64,000 nucleotides of DNA, from positions 22,460 through 86,459 of the forward strand of contig CANREC010000001.1 of the NCBI GenBank assembly GCA_947629535.1, given 5' to 3'. Positions 12,099 to 22,105 of the stretch are shown here, in pieces. The position numbers were made by a program, and so were the translations under genes. The notes below the pieces were generated by a model. The model had not been told where the DNA came from and searched no databases. It saw nothing but the letters and a program-made list of their open reading frames with translations. Source of the DNA: an uncultured Clostridia bacterium. Its GTDB lineage: Bacteria > Bacillota > Clostridia > Christensenellales > Borkfalkiaceae. Each line of letters begins with the position of its first letter. Position 1 is the stretch's first letter.

Positions 12099-12949
12099 AG
12101 TACGCGATCATTGATATCGGTTCCAATTCCGTTCGCCTCATGCTTTGGGCGGACGGAAAAACTTTATATAAAAAGGTCAAAACCACGCGGCTCGGCGAGG
12201 GGCTTGACGGAAACGGACTTCTGTCGGAAACTGCCGTCGAGAGAACGGCCCTTGCCGTTGAGGAATTTGCCGTGGAAGGACAATCGGAACGTGCGGCCGT
12301 CCTCGCCTTTGCGACCGCTGCGGTCCGTTCAGCCGTAAACGGCGGCGCTTTTTGCCAACGGATCAAAAAGTTCTGCGGAATAAAGGTCGACGTTGTCTCG
12401 GGGGAAGATGAGGCCCGTCTCGCCGTGCTCGGCGCTTTGGGAAAACGGGACGGCGGGATCGTTGACATCGGCGGCGCAAGCACGGAAATTTGTCTCGTCG
12501 AGGGCGGAAAGTCTGTCTTTACGCGGAGCATCGGGATCGGCGCCGTACGTTTGCATGATGCTTGCGGCCAAGACACCGAAAAACTTGCAAGGCGCATCGG
12601 AGCGGAAACGGCGGACCTGCCGTCGGCTGCTGGGAAGAAAGTATTCGCTGTAGGCGGAACGGCCTCCACACTCGCGAGCTTGAAGTGCGAACTCTCAAGC
12701 TACGACCCCTCGATCTTACAGGACATGCCCCTTGATCTTTCGTGGGTGAAGAAGGAGACGGATCTGCTCTTTTCTTTGCCCGTAGGCGAGAGGAGAGGGT
12801 TGAAGGGCATGGATCCTGCCCGCGCCGACATTTTGCCGGGCGCATCGCTCCTCCTTCGGACGGTCATGGAAAAAATGGGTCTGAATGTGGTCAGATTTTC
12901 AGATCGGGACAATCTCGAGGGCTATCTTGCCCTCAAAGGACTGGAATGA
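12095..12949 (+). CDS. Ppx/GppA phosphatase family
   Basis: VKYAIIDIGSNSVRLMLW...GIVDIGGASTEICLVEGG; GTG start overlapping upstream stop. Confidence 0.85.
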   Translation: MKYAIIDIGSNSVRLMLWADGKTLYKKVKTTRLGEGLDGNGLLSETAVERTALAVEEFAVEGQSERAAVLAFATAAVRSAVNGGAFCQRIKKFCGIKVDVVSGEDEARLAVLGALGKRDGGIVDIGGASTEICLVEGGKSVFTRSIGIGAVRLHDACGQDTEKLARRIGAETADLPSAAGKKVFAVGGTASTLASLKCELSSYDPSILQDMPLDLSWVKKETDLLFSLPVGERRGLKGMDPARADILPGASLLLRTVMEKMGLNVVRFSDRDNLEGYLALKGLE

Positions 12950-13776
12950 GCGGAAAAACCAAGAGAAACATATATAATATTTTGAGCTTTGTGCTTTGGT
13001 GCGGTTCGATCGCGGGAGTTGTTCTTCTCTTTCTCCTTACGGCTCCCCGCCCCGCGGGAGTTGCGGAGTATTTGGTCTTGAACATGGTCATTCTTGCCGT
13101 GCTTCTTCGCATTCCCGCCGTGTTGCACGAGATCGGCCATCTGCTCTTCGGGTGGCTTGTCGGAATGAAGTTCGTCGGGGCTACGTTCTCATATTTCAGG
13201 ATCTCGGGCGGGAAGATCAGGCTCGTCAACCCGAATTATGCGGGTGAGACGGAGATGTTCCCCAAAAAGAAGGAGAACGTTCGGGCAAAGGCCTTTGTTT
13301 TCGCCTTGGGCGGAGCGATGCTCTGCCTCGTGCTCGGCGGTGTGCTCCTTACGCTTTACCTGTACCTGCCTTACCATGCGGGGCTGATGTTCGGCGCAAT
13401 GATGGGCGTCATGCTCCTCTATGAGGGGGCCATCGCGCTCTATCCCGTGGAACTGCCTGTGGGGAAAACGGACGGCGCTGTGCTTTTGGGTTTTTGCCGC
13501 CATGCGCCCGACGAAGAAGTCATGCTGCGCGTCCTCACGGCGCAGGCGATCCTGTTTCGCGGAACGTATCGGGACGTCGGCCGTGACTTGCTTTTTTCCG
13601 CTCCCGTCGTACGGGAAGACCTGCCCGCCTACCATGCTTTGCTTTTTTTGCAGTTAAATTATCTCAAAGAGATGGGGGAGAGCGAAGAGGCGGAGCGCGT
13701 GTTTGCGCGGCTCCTTTCGCTGAAAGAATACCTCACCGAAGAGGAGAGGGCCGAACTGGAAAAATTTCAGGCATAA
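12946..13776 (+). CDS. M50-like membrane metalloprotease-type protein
   Basis: Multi-TM protein with HEIGH zinc-binding motif. Confidence 0.55.
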   Translation: MSGKTKRNIYNILSFVLWCGSIAGVVLLFLLTAPRPAGVAEYLVLNMVILAVLLRIPAVLHEIGHLLFGWLVGMKFVGATFSYFRISGGKIRLVNPNYAGETEMFPKKKENVRAKAFVFALGGAMLCLVLGGVLLTLYLYLPYHAGLMFGAMMGVMLLYEGAIALYPVELPVGKTDGAVLLGFCRHAPDEEVMLRVLTAQAILFRGTYRDVGRDLLFSAPVVREDLPAYHALLFLQLNYLKEMGESEEAERVFARLLSLKEYLTEEERAELEKFQA

Positions 13777-13815
13777 AAAAATCCGCCTCACGGGGCGGAC
13801 AGTTCGGATTTTTTC
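13775..13815. terminator. Terminator hairpin between convergent genes
   Basis: AAAAAAATCCGCC-TCAC-GGGGCGGA...CGGATTTTTT. Confidence 0.65.
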
Positions 13816-13871
13816 ATGATGAATTTCCGCGTCAGACTACGGCGCCATACAATCTCCAAAAAACGAAAAAA

Positions 13872-14075
13872 TCATTCGGCGAGACCGAGCAAAAAGTCGC
13901 TGCTCACATTGAAGTAGCGCGCGAGCTTGGCAATGTTCGATGCGGTAGGGTCGCTTTTGTTTCTCTCCCAGTAACAAACAATTCCAAGACTGACACTCAA
14001 GTCTCTTGCGACGGTGGCCTGAGAAAGACCACGCTCCCTTCTAAGCTCCAAAAGCCTTTCAGAAAATATTTTCAT
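13872..14075 (-). CDS. XRE-family HTH regulator (67 aa)
   Basis: MKIFSERLLELRRERGLSQATVARDLSVSLGIVCYWERNKSDPTASNIAKLARYFNVSSDFLLGLAE; supplied longer ORF has an implausible N-terminus. Confidence 0.85.
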   Translation of the reverse strand: MKIFSERLLELRRERGLSQATVARDLSVSLGIVCYWERNKSDPTASNIAKLARYFNVSSDFLLGLAE

Positions 14076-14198
14076 GTCTATAGTATAACATGGAAAATTG
14101 TAAATTGCAACACTTTTTAGTAAGAAATTTTCATTTTTCACAAAAATATTGCGTGAAATTTTCAAAATTAACAATTTTTTGAAAATTAAGGACATTTT

Positions 14199-14666
14199 AT
14201 GTACAGAATTTTGTTCGTTTGTCACGGAAATATCTGCAGATCGCCCATGGCGGAGAGCGTCATGGCGGACCTTATCGAAAGGAACGGCTACGGAAATTTT
14301 GTGGCCGTTTCCTCTGCGGCGGCGCATACGGATGAGATCGGCTCCCCGCCGCATCGCGGGACGGTGGAGATCCTGCGGCGGAAAGGGGTCCCGCTCGTTC
14401 CCCACATCGCACGGCTGATGACGGAAAGGGACGGCGAGGATTATGACCTGCTCATCGGGATGGACCGTTGGAACGTAGAGGACATGAAAGAGATCGTCGG
14501 GGAGAAAAACGCGAACAAGGCCCATATGCTGCTCGAGTTTTCCGACCGTCCCCGCTCCATCTCCGACCCGTGGTATACGGGCAACTTTGACGACGCTTAC
14601 AGGGATATCGCCGAGGGCTGTGAGGGGCTCATCGCCTATCTCAGAAGGGAGAAGATCGTTGGCTGA
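14199..14666 (+). CDS. Low-molecular-weight protein-tyrosine phosphatase
   Basis: ILFVCHGNICRSPMAE (CX5R) and DPWYTGNFDDAY. Confidence 0.93.
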   Translation: MYRILFVCHGNICRSPMAESVMADLIERNGYGNFVAVSSAAAHTDEIGSPPHRGTVEILRRKGVPLVPHIARLMTERDGEDYDLLIGMDRWNVEDMKEIVGEKNANKAHMLLEFSDRPRSISDPWYTGNFDDAYRDIAEGCEGLIAYLRREKIVG

Positions 14667-14757
14667 CCTTTTCGTACTTTCAACTTCCCTTTTGAGCTCG
14701 ACTTCCCGATGCGTTTGAATATAGAATGATAGAACACGAAAAGAGTTTGGGGGATCT

Positions 14758-17052
14758 ATGGATCTGAAATTTACAGCGCTGCGCGTGACGTTGAAGGACG
14801 CTTGGTGCGTCAATGCGCTCGACAAAGAGGCCGACTACCTCATCTCCATCGACGAAAACAGGCTGCTTGCAGGTTTCTATGAGAATGCAGGGATCCGAAC
14901 GCCCTTCGTCCGTTACGGCGGATGGGAGAGCGGTCTCATCGGGGGCCACACGCTCGGGCACTTCCTTTCGGCGCTCTCCTACGCGTCCACGAATGCGGGC
15001 ATTGCGGCGGATAAACGGGGCGTGCTCAAGCGAAAACTCGAAAGGTGCGTTTCCGCTCTGTCCGAATGCGCGGAGAAGGGCGGCACGGGCTTTCTCTTCG
15101 GTGCGTCTCCGACGAAGGAGAACTATCCCGAATCGCAGTTCGACAATGTGGAAAAGGGCAGGACAAACATCAAGACAGAGGCTTGGGTCCCTTGGTACAC
15201 AATGCACAAGATCCTTGCGGGCCTGTTGGACGCCTATTCGGTCGGAGGCATCGGCGGGGCGCTCCCCGTTGCCTCGGGATTGGGAGATTGGGTCTATTCA
15301 CGCGTTTCGAAGTGGGACAGCCGTCTCCAAAGGAAAGTTCTTTCGGTGGAATACGGCGGAATGAACGACGCGCTCTATATGCTTTACGCCTTGACGGGGA
15401 AGGAAGAGCATGCGGTCGCTGCCCATCGGTTCGATGAGGAGACCCTCTTCGACGCCATCCTGACGGAGGGGAAGGACGTCCTCAACGATCTCCATGCCAA
15501 TACGACGATCCCCAAGGTCCTCGGCGCCCTGAAACGGTATATCGTCCTTCACGATCGGGTCATATCGGGCAAGCAGGTGGACGCCGAACGCTATCTTCGT
15601 GTGGCGGTGGCTTTTTTCCGTATGGTCACGGAGCGGCATACCTATGTCACGGGCGGGAATTCCGAGTGGGAGAGATTCGGCGCCGACTACGTTCTCGACC
15701 GTGAGCGTACCAACTGCAACTGCGAGACCTGCAATGTTTACAACATGCTCAAGCTCGCGCGTCTCCTCTTTGAGATCACGGGGGAGAAGATCTATACCGA
15801 TTACTACGATAACGCCTTCACCAACACGATTCTTTCTTCGCAAGATCCCGAAACAGGCATGACGACCTATTTTCAGCCCATGGCAAGCGGGTTTTTCAAG
15901 GTCTATTCGACGCCGTTCAACAGTTTCTGGTGCTGTACGGGGAGTGGGATGGAATCCATGTCGAAACTCGGCGACAGCGCATTCTATCGGAAGGATGACT
16001 GCGTTTGCATCGAGCAATATCTCTCCTGCGAGGCCGAGACGGACAGTTTTGCCCTTTCGGTCGAATGTAATTTTCCTATGACGGAGCGCGGGATAATCCG
16101 CGTCAAGCGGGCAAATGGACCGCTCAAGCTCAGATTGCGTATCCCCGACTGGGCGGACGGCGAGATGGCTGTCGGAAAGAACGGGGTGCGGCTCAGTTTC
16201 ACAGAAGAGGACGGTCACGCCGTGCTCGATGCGGCGGAAGGGGACGTCTTTGTCTTTATGATCCCCGTTACGGTCTCATTGAAGGGACTTCCCGATGGCG
16301 GCGCCCTTGCCTTCCGTTACGGGGGAGCCGTTCTTTCGGCCGATCTCGGCACCGAGGACATGCAGGAGACGACGACGGGCGTGGATGTAACCATTCCCGC
16401 AAGAAAACTCGGGGACGACAGAGTATATTTTGAAGATCTTTCCCGCGTATTGGAGTATCCCGCGCGGTATATGAAGAAACATGGGGAAACCTTTACCCTT
16501 GAGGGCGGAGATGTGCCCGTGGATTTTTCTCTCCATTATCGGCGGCATTCTGGACGGTATGCCGTTTACATGCGGCTGATGGAGGGGAAACGCACGGATG
16601 AAAGTACGGAAGAGATCCCTTTCGATACGGTGCAATGCGGCTATGGACAGTATGAATCGGACGGACTTCACGAACTGGCGGAGCAGGATTCCGTCAGCGT
16701 GACGGCGGGCGGCTCGGAGAGAAGGGCAAAACGCGGAGAATGGTTCTCCTATGACCTCAAAGTCGATCCATCGCGGAGAAACTTCCTCGTCTTTTCACTC
16801 AAGGCGTCCGAGAACGGAAAAACGCTGAAAATTTCTGTCGGGGGCAAGACCTTCTTCGAGGAGCGGCTCTCCTATTTCATGGGAGAAAAGTATTATCAGA
16901 AGAAGGCGGAGATCCCTGCAGAGCTCCTGTCGCTCGCCCGCGAGAAAGTCGTGGACGGTAAAAAATATCATGTTCTTCGGATACGGTTTGAAGGGGGGAA
17001 CGGGAGAGCGAGCGCAAGTATTTGCGGCTTTTTATCCATATTTTTGAAATAA
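14758..17052 (+). CDS. GH127-family glycoside hydrolase (beta-L-arabinofuranosidase-like, DUF1680)
   Basis: GGHTLGHFLSALSYA, NCNCETCNVYNMLKLARLLFEITGE, SFWCCTGSGMESMSKLGDS. Confidence 0.85.
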   Translation: MDLKFTALRVTLKDAWCVNALDKEADYLISIDENRLLAGFYENAGIRTPFVRYGGWESGLIGGHTLGHFLSALSYASTNAGIAADKRGVLKRKLERCVSALSECAEKGGTGFLFGASPTKENYPESQFDNVEKGRTNIKTEAWVPWYTMHKILAGLLDAYSVGGIGGALPVASGLGDWVYSRVSKWDSRLQRKVLSVEYGGMNDALYMLYALTGKEEHAVAAHRFDEETLFDAILTEGKDVLNDLHANTTIPKVLGALKRYIVLHDRVISGKQVDAERYLRVAVAFFRMVTERHTYVTGGNSEWERFGADYVLDRERTNCNCETCNVYNMLKLARLLFEITGEKIYTDYYDNAFTNTILSSQDPETGMTTYFQPMASGFFKVYSTPFNSFWCCTGSGMESMSKLGDSAFYRKDDCVCIEQYLSCEAETDSFALSVECNFPMTERGIIRVKRANGPLKLRLRIPDWADGEMAVGKNGVRLSFTEEDGHAVLDAAEGDVFVFMIPVTVSLKGLPDGGALAFRYGGAVLSADLGTEDMQETTTGVDVTIPARKLGDDRVYFEDLSRVLEYPARYMKKHGETFTLEGGDVPVDFSLHYRRHSGRYAVYMRLMEGKRTDESTEEIPFDTVQCGYGQYESDGLHELAEQDSVSVTAGGSERRAKRGEWFSYDLKVDPSRRNFLVFSLKASENGKTLKISVGGKTFFEERLSYFMGEKYYQKKAEIPAELLSLAREKVVDGKKYHVLRIRFEGGNGRASASICGFLSIFLK

Positions 17053-17127
17053 AATGATAAAAATTTTCTTTTTGGCTCTTTACAAATGAAAAATGATATC
17101 GTATAATGAAAAAAATGAGGTGACGAC

Positions 17128-17490
17128 ATGAGAACGCATGAATCACAAGAGATGTATTTGGAGACGATCTTGCTCCTTCGCAAGAAGAGGTCTTCCGTGC
17201 GTTCTGTCGATATCGTGGAAGAGCGCGGATATGCAAAGTCGAGCGTTTCCCGTGCCGTCAATCTGCTCTTGAAGGACGGGCTCGTCAATGTCGATCAAAA
17301 CGGAGAGATCACACTGACTGCCGAGGGCCTGAAAAAGGCTGAGGACGTCTATGAAAAGCACCGTGTGTTCACGGAGGTGTTCATGCACATGGGGGCGGAC
17401 AGGGAACTCGCCGAGGACAATGCTTGCCGTGTGGAGCATGTCATCTCGGACGATCTGTTCGTCATTCTCAAGAAATACCTTGAAAAATAA
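17128..17490 (+). CDS. DtxR/MntR-family metal-dependent regulator
   Basis: HESQEMYLETILLLRKKRSSVRSVDIVEERGYAKSSVSRAVNLL...CRVEHVISDD; RBS GAGGTGA. Confidence 0.85.
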   Translation: MRTHESQEMYLETILLLRKKRSSVRSVDIVEERGYAKSSVSRAVNLLLKDGLVNVDQNGEITLTAEGLKKAEDVYEKHRVFTEVFMHMGADRELAEDNACRVEHVISDDLFVILKKYLEK

Positions 17491-17523
17491 AAAAGAGCCT
17501 CGTCCTTGCGGCGAGGCTCTTTC
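17491..17523. terminator. Terminator between convergent genes
   Basis: GAGCCTCG...CGAGGCTCTTT. Confidence 0.8.
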
Positions 17524-17534
17524 ATACGATTTGG

Positions 17535-18797
17535 TCATTCTGTGAGTGAGCGGACGATCTCGAAGAAATTCGGGAAAGTTTTTGCGCAGCAGGCGGGATC
17601 GTCGATCTCAACGCCGACCTTAAGGCCTGCAAGCGCGAATGCCATTGCGATACGGTGATCTCCGAACGTTCGAATGATGCAAGGATGGGCGGGGGCGGGC
17701 TCGATGAAGATGTCGCCGCCGATCGTGAACGCGCGGATGCCGAGGGCGTTCAGATTTTCAACGATCGCGCTGACCCGATCGCATTCCTGCGAGCGGATGT
17801 GCGAGACCCCTCTTAAAATGGATGGGGATGCGGCAAAGGCGGCGAGGACGGCAAAAGTCATCGTTTGGTCCGAAAAGTCCGTCATTTCCTCGTCGATACC
17901 GTTGTAAAAGGGGATGCGGCTGCCGTCTGCGACGATGCCGTCCGACTCGTCGAGGATGCGGACGCCCTTTTTCCGCAGAAGATCCAAAAAACGGATGTCA
18001 CCCTGCAATGTGGGGCGATGGACGCCATTGACCTTGACGACGGCATTGCAGAGGAGGGAGAGCGCGTAGAAGTAGCAGGCCCCGGAGACGTCGGGCTCCA
18101 CGGAATAACGCTCCGTCGGGGTCGAGACGTGGGTGACAAGGAAACCTTTCCGCCCTTGAAGGGGCTCGCATTTTCCGCCGAAACTTCGGATAAGCGCGGC
18201 AGTCATCATGAGGTAGCTCCCGTCCGTGCGCTCCCCCGAGAGGCCGATCTCGACCTTCTTTCTGCCAAGCGCGGCGGCGAGCATGAGGCCGCTTGCATAC
18301 TGTGTACTGACGTCGGTATCGGCGGTCACTCTGTCGGCGTCGATCCCTTCGGAACGCATCAGAAAGGGGAAATGCCCGTTTTCATGAAAATATTCGATGT
18401 CTGTACCGAGCGAGGAGAGTAGGGAAAGGATCTCCATGGGGCGGGCTGTCATCTGTGACGAGGCATGAAATTCGTATTCGCCGCCCCAAAAAGCGAGGAT
18501 CGCTGTCAAGAAACGTGCAGCGGTGCCCGCACTTCCGACTTCTAGTGTGGCTTTTCGCCTGAAATTTCTCGTTCCGTGGACAAGAAGACCGTCATCCGTC
18601 CTTTCCGTCTGGATACCGAGCGAGGAAAGACAGCCGATGAGGGAGCGGGTATCCTCCCCGAATGTGCCGCAGGATAGACGGGTATCTCCTTCAGTGAATG
18701 CGGAGAGCAGGAGCGCCCGATTCAGAATGCTCTTCGAGGCAGGGACTTCCACCGTAATATTTCTTTGTTTCAAAGGCTTGACTGCAAATCCGTCCAT
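17535..18797 (-). CDS. aroA: 3-phosphoshikimate 1-carboxyvinyltransferase
   Basis: VPASKSILNRALLLSAF, GSAGTAARFLTA, FGDHRIAMAFALAGL. Confidence 0.93.
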   Translation of the reverse strand: MDGFAVKPLKQRNITVEVPASKSILNRALLLSAFTEGDTRLSCGTFGEDTRSLIGCLSSLGIQTERTDDGLLVHGTRNFRRKATLEVGSAGTAARFLTAILAFWGGEYEFHASSQMTARPMEILSLLSSLGTDIEYFHENGHFPFLMRSEGIDADRVTADTDVSTQYASGLMLAAALGRKKVEIGLSGERTDGSYLMMTAALIRSFGGKCEPLQGRKGFLVTHVSTPTERYSVEPDVSGACYFYALSLLCNAVVKVNGVHRPTLQGDIRFLDLLRKKGVRILDESDGIVADGSRIPFYNGIDEEMTDFSDQTMTFAVLAAFAASPSILRGVSHIRSQECDRVSAIVENLNALGIRAFTIGGDIFIEPAPAHPCIIRTFGDHRIAMAFALAGLKVGVEIDDPACCAKTFPNFFEIVRSLTE

Positions 18798-18803
18798 AAA
18801 GAG

Positions 18804-18832
18804 ATAGTATCATATTTTCGGAATGAAGTCAA
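18804..18832 (-). promoter_or_regulatory. Promoter of aroA, leaderless geometry
   Basis: TTGACT-N17-TACTAT-N6-ATG on minus strand. Confidence 0.75.
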
Positions 18833-18837
18833 GAAAG

Positions 18838-18866
18838 TTGCACTTGGCGATGAAAAGTGCTATACT
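18838..18866 (+). promoter_or_regulatory. Promoter of the YgjP-like gene, near-leaderless
   Basis: TTGCAC-N17-TATACT-N9-ATG. Confidence 0.7.
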
Positions 18867-18875
18867 TTTTTTGTC

Positions 18876-19502
18876 ATGGAATATTCTATTGTGAGGAGCG
18901 ACCGAAAAACGGTCTCGCTCTGTGTGCGTGGCGGGAAGGTCTTGGTCCGTGCGCCGTTGCGCCTTTCCGAGGAGAAGATCGCCGAATTTGTCCATAAACA
19001 TGAGCGCTGGATCGCCCGTCGCATTGCGATCCAGACGCGGCCGCTACCCGATTTTTCGGACGGGACGTCGATCGAGCTCAACGGGATAAAAAGAAGGATC
19101 AAGACGGGAAAGACACTTCTGACGGAGAGCATTTTGTATCTTCCCGCGGAGGGGCGGGAGACCGTGCTCAAAGCGCTCATGAAAAAACTCACCTTGGAGC
19201 GTATGGCGGCGCTCACGAGGGAGATCGCCTCAATCTACAAGTTCCGCTATGAGAAGATCGTCATCACATCCGCCCACACGCGGTGGGGATCCTGCAATAC
19301 GAAGGGGACGATCGCCTATACCTTCCGTTCGGCATTTTTGCCTGACAGCCTCGCGGTCTATCTTGCTGTCCATGAGCTCTGCCACACGCGGCATATGAAC
19401 CACGGAAAGGCCTTTTGGGCGCTTGTTCAAAAAATTCTCCCCGATTACAAGGAGAGGAGAAAGGCTCTGAAAGAGTATTCATGGGCTATGAAATGCCTTT
19501 GA
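18876..19502 (+). CDS. YgjP-like (DUF45) metallopeptidase
   Basis: TRWGSCNTKGTIAYTFRSAFLP...HELCHTRHMNHGKAFW. Confidence 0.88.
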   Translation: MEYSIVRSDRKTVSLCVRGGKVLVRAPLRLSEEKIAEFVHKHERWIARRIAIQTRPLPDFSDGTSIELNGIKRRIKTGKTLLTESILYLPAEGRETVLKALMKKLTLERMAALTREIASIYKFRYEKIVITSAHTRWGSCNTKGTIAYTFRSAFLPDSLAVYLAVHELCHTRHMNHGKAFWALVQKILPDYKERRKALKEYSWAMKCL

Positions 19503-19524
19503 AATCTCGTTCTTGACATTTATT

Positions 19525-19550
19525 CATAGTATTGTGTCAGACATAGTATA
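19525..19550 (+). repeat. Dispersed palindromic element, locus 2 (diverged)
   Basis: CATAGTATTGTGTCAGACATAGTATA. Confidence 0.8.
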
Positions 19551-19605
19551 TTCATTATTTTGAAAATGTTATGAAATCGGTTTCAGATGCGCTATAATTG
19601 GCGGG

Positions 19606-19995
19606 ATGAGATCGCAGATTGAGATCGAGACGCGAACTCTCGGAAAGACTTCCCGTTTTCGGGCGATCGGGGATATAGACCGCATAGCGGAGGGTGCGGC
19701 GATCACATATCCGATCGAGGGAGATGTTTCCAAACTTGAGTTTTTTCGGGATCGTATCATTTTGACAAGAAGAGGGCATACCAGTTTCGATGCAGTTTTT
19801 AGTTTAGGACAAATTTCCGCCTTTCGTTTTTCTGACGGAGACAATTTTTCAGAACTTTCCGTCCTTACATCTGTTTGCAAAAGCTTTTTTTCCGGTTCCG
19901 AGCTCCATGCACGGCTCGGTTATGATTTGGGGACCGGCCCTTCACAACATTTTTCTTTAAGGATCAAAATCAAAGTTCTTTCGGAGGATCAATGA
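19606..19995 (+). CDS. DUF1934 family protein (YwiB-like)
   Basis: Small beta-rich protein with DUF1934-like pattern; upstream of MBL hydrolase and rho. Confidence 0.55.
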   Translation: MRSQIEIETRTLGKTSRFRAIGDIDRIAEGAAITYPIEGDVSKLEFFRDRIILTRRGHTSFDAVFSLGQISAFRFSDGDNFSELSVLTSVCKSFFSGSELHARLGYDLGTGPSQHFSLRIKIKVLSEDQ

Positions 19996-20639
19996 AAATA
20001 AACTATATCGGGCACTCTTGTTTTCTCTTGAAAAACGGGAGTACAAGCCTTGTGACCGACCCGTTCGGAGACGTTGGGCTCCCTTTTCCACGCCTTGAAT
20101 GTGACGTCGTCACTGTCAGCCACGGTCACTATGACCATTGCAACGTCCGTGCGCTCGTCGGAGAGCCTGCCGTTTTTTCCCGAGCGGGGAAATTTTCCGT
20201 CGCGGGGACTGAGATCTCTGCCGTAGAAAGTTTTCATGACGATGCAGGCGGAACAAAGCGCGGGAATAATCTGATCTTTTCCTTTTTCATGGACGGCGTC
20301 CGCGTGTGTCACCTCGGGGATCTCGGCCAAAAGATGGATGAAGGGATCCTGCAAAAGATAGGGAAACCCGACGTTCTGCTCATTCCCGTCGGCGGTAATT
20401 ATACGATCGACGGCGATGAGGCGGCAAAGTATGTCAAGGCCATTTCTCCCGCCGTCGTCATTCCCATGCACTACCATGTGAAGGGGCTCAAGGTCGATAT
20501 CGGGGACGAAACGCGATTTTTGAGGGCCATGGGGGGAACTTTTGTACGGCAAAGGGAGATAGAATTGGATAAGGACCATCTCCCGAAGGAAACAAAAATC
20601 ATTGTTATGGAGAGAATCAATGAATACGGAAAACCTTGA
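19992..20639 (+). CDS. MBL-fold metal-dependent hydrolase (UlaG/UPF0173-like)
   Basis: INYIGHSCFLLKNGSTSLVTDPFG, SHGHYDH, IPMHYH. Confidence 0.85.
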   Translation: MKINYIGHSCFLLKNGSTSLVTDPFGDVGLPFPRLECDVVTVSHGHYDHCNVRALVGEPAVFSRAGKFSVAGTEISAVESFHDDAGGTKRGNNLIFSFFMDGVRVCHLGDLGQKMDEGILQKIGKPDVLLIPVGGNYTIDGDEAAKYVKAISPAVVIPMHYHVKGLKVDIGDETRFLRAMGGTFVRQREIELDKDHLPKETKIIVMERINEYGKP

Positions 20640-22059
20640 AAGCGACTACAGGAATTATCTTGAAACCCTTCCGATCGTCTCCTTGCGTGTGCTCGGCAGA
20701 ACGAAGGGCATCGCACAGGTCTGCGTCTCGAACAAGGAAGCTCTCATTGACGGGATCCTCGACATTCTGATGGAACGCGTTCCCCCCGTGATCAGGACGC
20801 GGCGCGGCGCTCCCCCCAAGCAGACCTATCTCGATCCCGAGATCTTGGAGAAACTCGAGAAAATCAAGCGCATGCACATGGGGTCGGGGCTGAGTTATAC
20901 TGTCGCGTCCCCCGATTATGAGGATCGTCCCTTCGTCGGGGATGTTCCCCTTTACAAGGGGATCCTCGAGATCACGTCGTCAGGCTATGGATTCTTGCGC
21001 TCGAAGAACTGTCAGCCCTCCATGGACGGGAGCGATGTCTTTATTCCTGCGCCTTCGATCCACAGTATGAAACTTCGCGTGGGGGACTATGTCACCTGTA
21101 CGGCCTGTCCGCGGCAGAAGAATGATTCTCCCGCCATAGATCTGCTCGGTTCGGTGAACGGAAAGATGGTCGGCTCATACGAAAAACGTCCCTTCTTCGA
21201 CAGTTTCACGGCACAGTATGCAAACGAAAAGATCTGTCTTTCGCAGAACAACGACGAACTTTCCATGCGGCTGTTGGATCTCTTTGTCCCGATCGGAAAG
21301 GGCCAGAGGGGACTTATCATCGCGCCGCCCAAGGCAGGAAAGACGACGCTCCTCAAAAATATCGCCCGTTCCATCAGCGAAAATCATCGGGAGATCGAGT
21401 TGATCGTCCTTCTCATCGACGAACGGCCCGAGGAAGTGACAGACTTTCAGACGAGTGTTCCGAATGCCAAAGTCATTTATTCCACCTTTGACGAGGGGGC
21501 GGAACGTCATGTCCGCGCCGCCTCGCTCACCGTGGAGCATGCGAAACGTCTCGTTGAGATGGGAAAGGACGTCGTCATACTCCTTGATTCGCTCACGAAA
21601 CTGACGCGTGCCTATAACTATCAGACGGAGAGCACGGGAAAAACGCTCTCGGGCGGTCTCGACGCGGGGGCTCTCGGGGAGCCCAAACGGTTCTTCGGCG
21701 CTGCAAGAAATACCGTCGAAGGGGGGAGCTTGACCATCCTCGCAACGGCGCTCGTCGATACGGGCAGCCGCATGGACGACATCATCTACGAGGAGTTCAA
21801 GGGAACGGGCAATGCCGACATCTTCCTCTCGCGGGAACTTGCCGAGCGCAGGATCTTTCCCGCGATCGACATCCGAAGGTCGGGGACGCGGAAGGAGGAG
21901 TTTCTCCTCTCCGAAAATGAACTCAATGCCGTCTATAAGATGCGGGAGAGGGGGCTCACGGACAATGTCGTCGGACTTGTCGATATGCTCAGGCGGACAA
22001 GGGACAACGCGGAGTTTATCAGCCGTCTCCCCGAGTGGATGAAAGTGTACAAAGCATAA
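20620..22059 (+). CDS. rho: Transcription termination factor Rho
   Basis: [51 protein letters not shown]. Confidence 0.95.
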   Translation: MNTENLESDYRNYLETLPIVSLRVLGRTKGIAQVCVSNKEALIDGILDILMERVPPVIRTRRGAPPKQTYLDPEILEKLEKIKRMHMGSGLSYTVASPDYEDRPFVGDVPLYKGILEITSSGYGFLRSKNCQPSMDGSDVFIPAPSIHSMKLRVGDYVTCTACPRQKNDSPAIDLLGSVNGKMVGSYEKRPFFDSFTAQYANEKICLSQNNDELSMRLLDLFVPIGKGQRGLIIAPPKAGKTTLLKNIARSISENHREIELIVLLIDERPEEVTDFQTSVPNAKVIYSTFDEGAERHVRAASLTVEHAKRLVEMGKDVVILLDSLTKLTRAYNYQTESTGKTLSGGLDAGALGEPKRFFGAARNTVEGGSLTILATALVDTGSRMDDIIYEEFKGTGNADIFLSRELAERRIFPAIDIRRSGTRKEEFLLSENELNAVYKMRERGLTDNVVGLVDMLRRTRDNAEFISRLPEWMKVYKA

Positions 22060-22060
22060 G

Positions 22061-22092
22061 AAAGCGCCGTATCGAAGAGATACGGCGCTTTT
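22061..22092. terminator. Intrinsic terminator after rho
   Basis: AAAGCGCCGTATC-GAAGA-GATACGGCGCTTTT. Confidence 0.85.
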
Positions 22093-22105
22093 GCTATCAT
22101 TCAGA

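Noticed and set aside
13872-14825. 317-aa minus-strand ORF as one protein
   Set aside because: The N-terminal ~250 residues are antisense to the LMW-PTP gene; the real gene is the 67-aa XRE protein with its own promoter.
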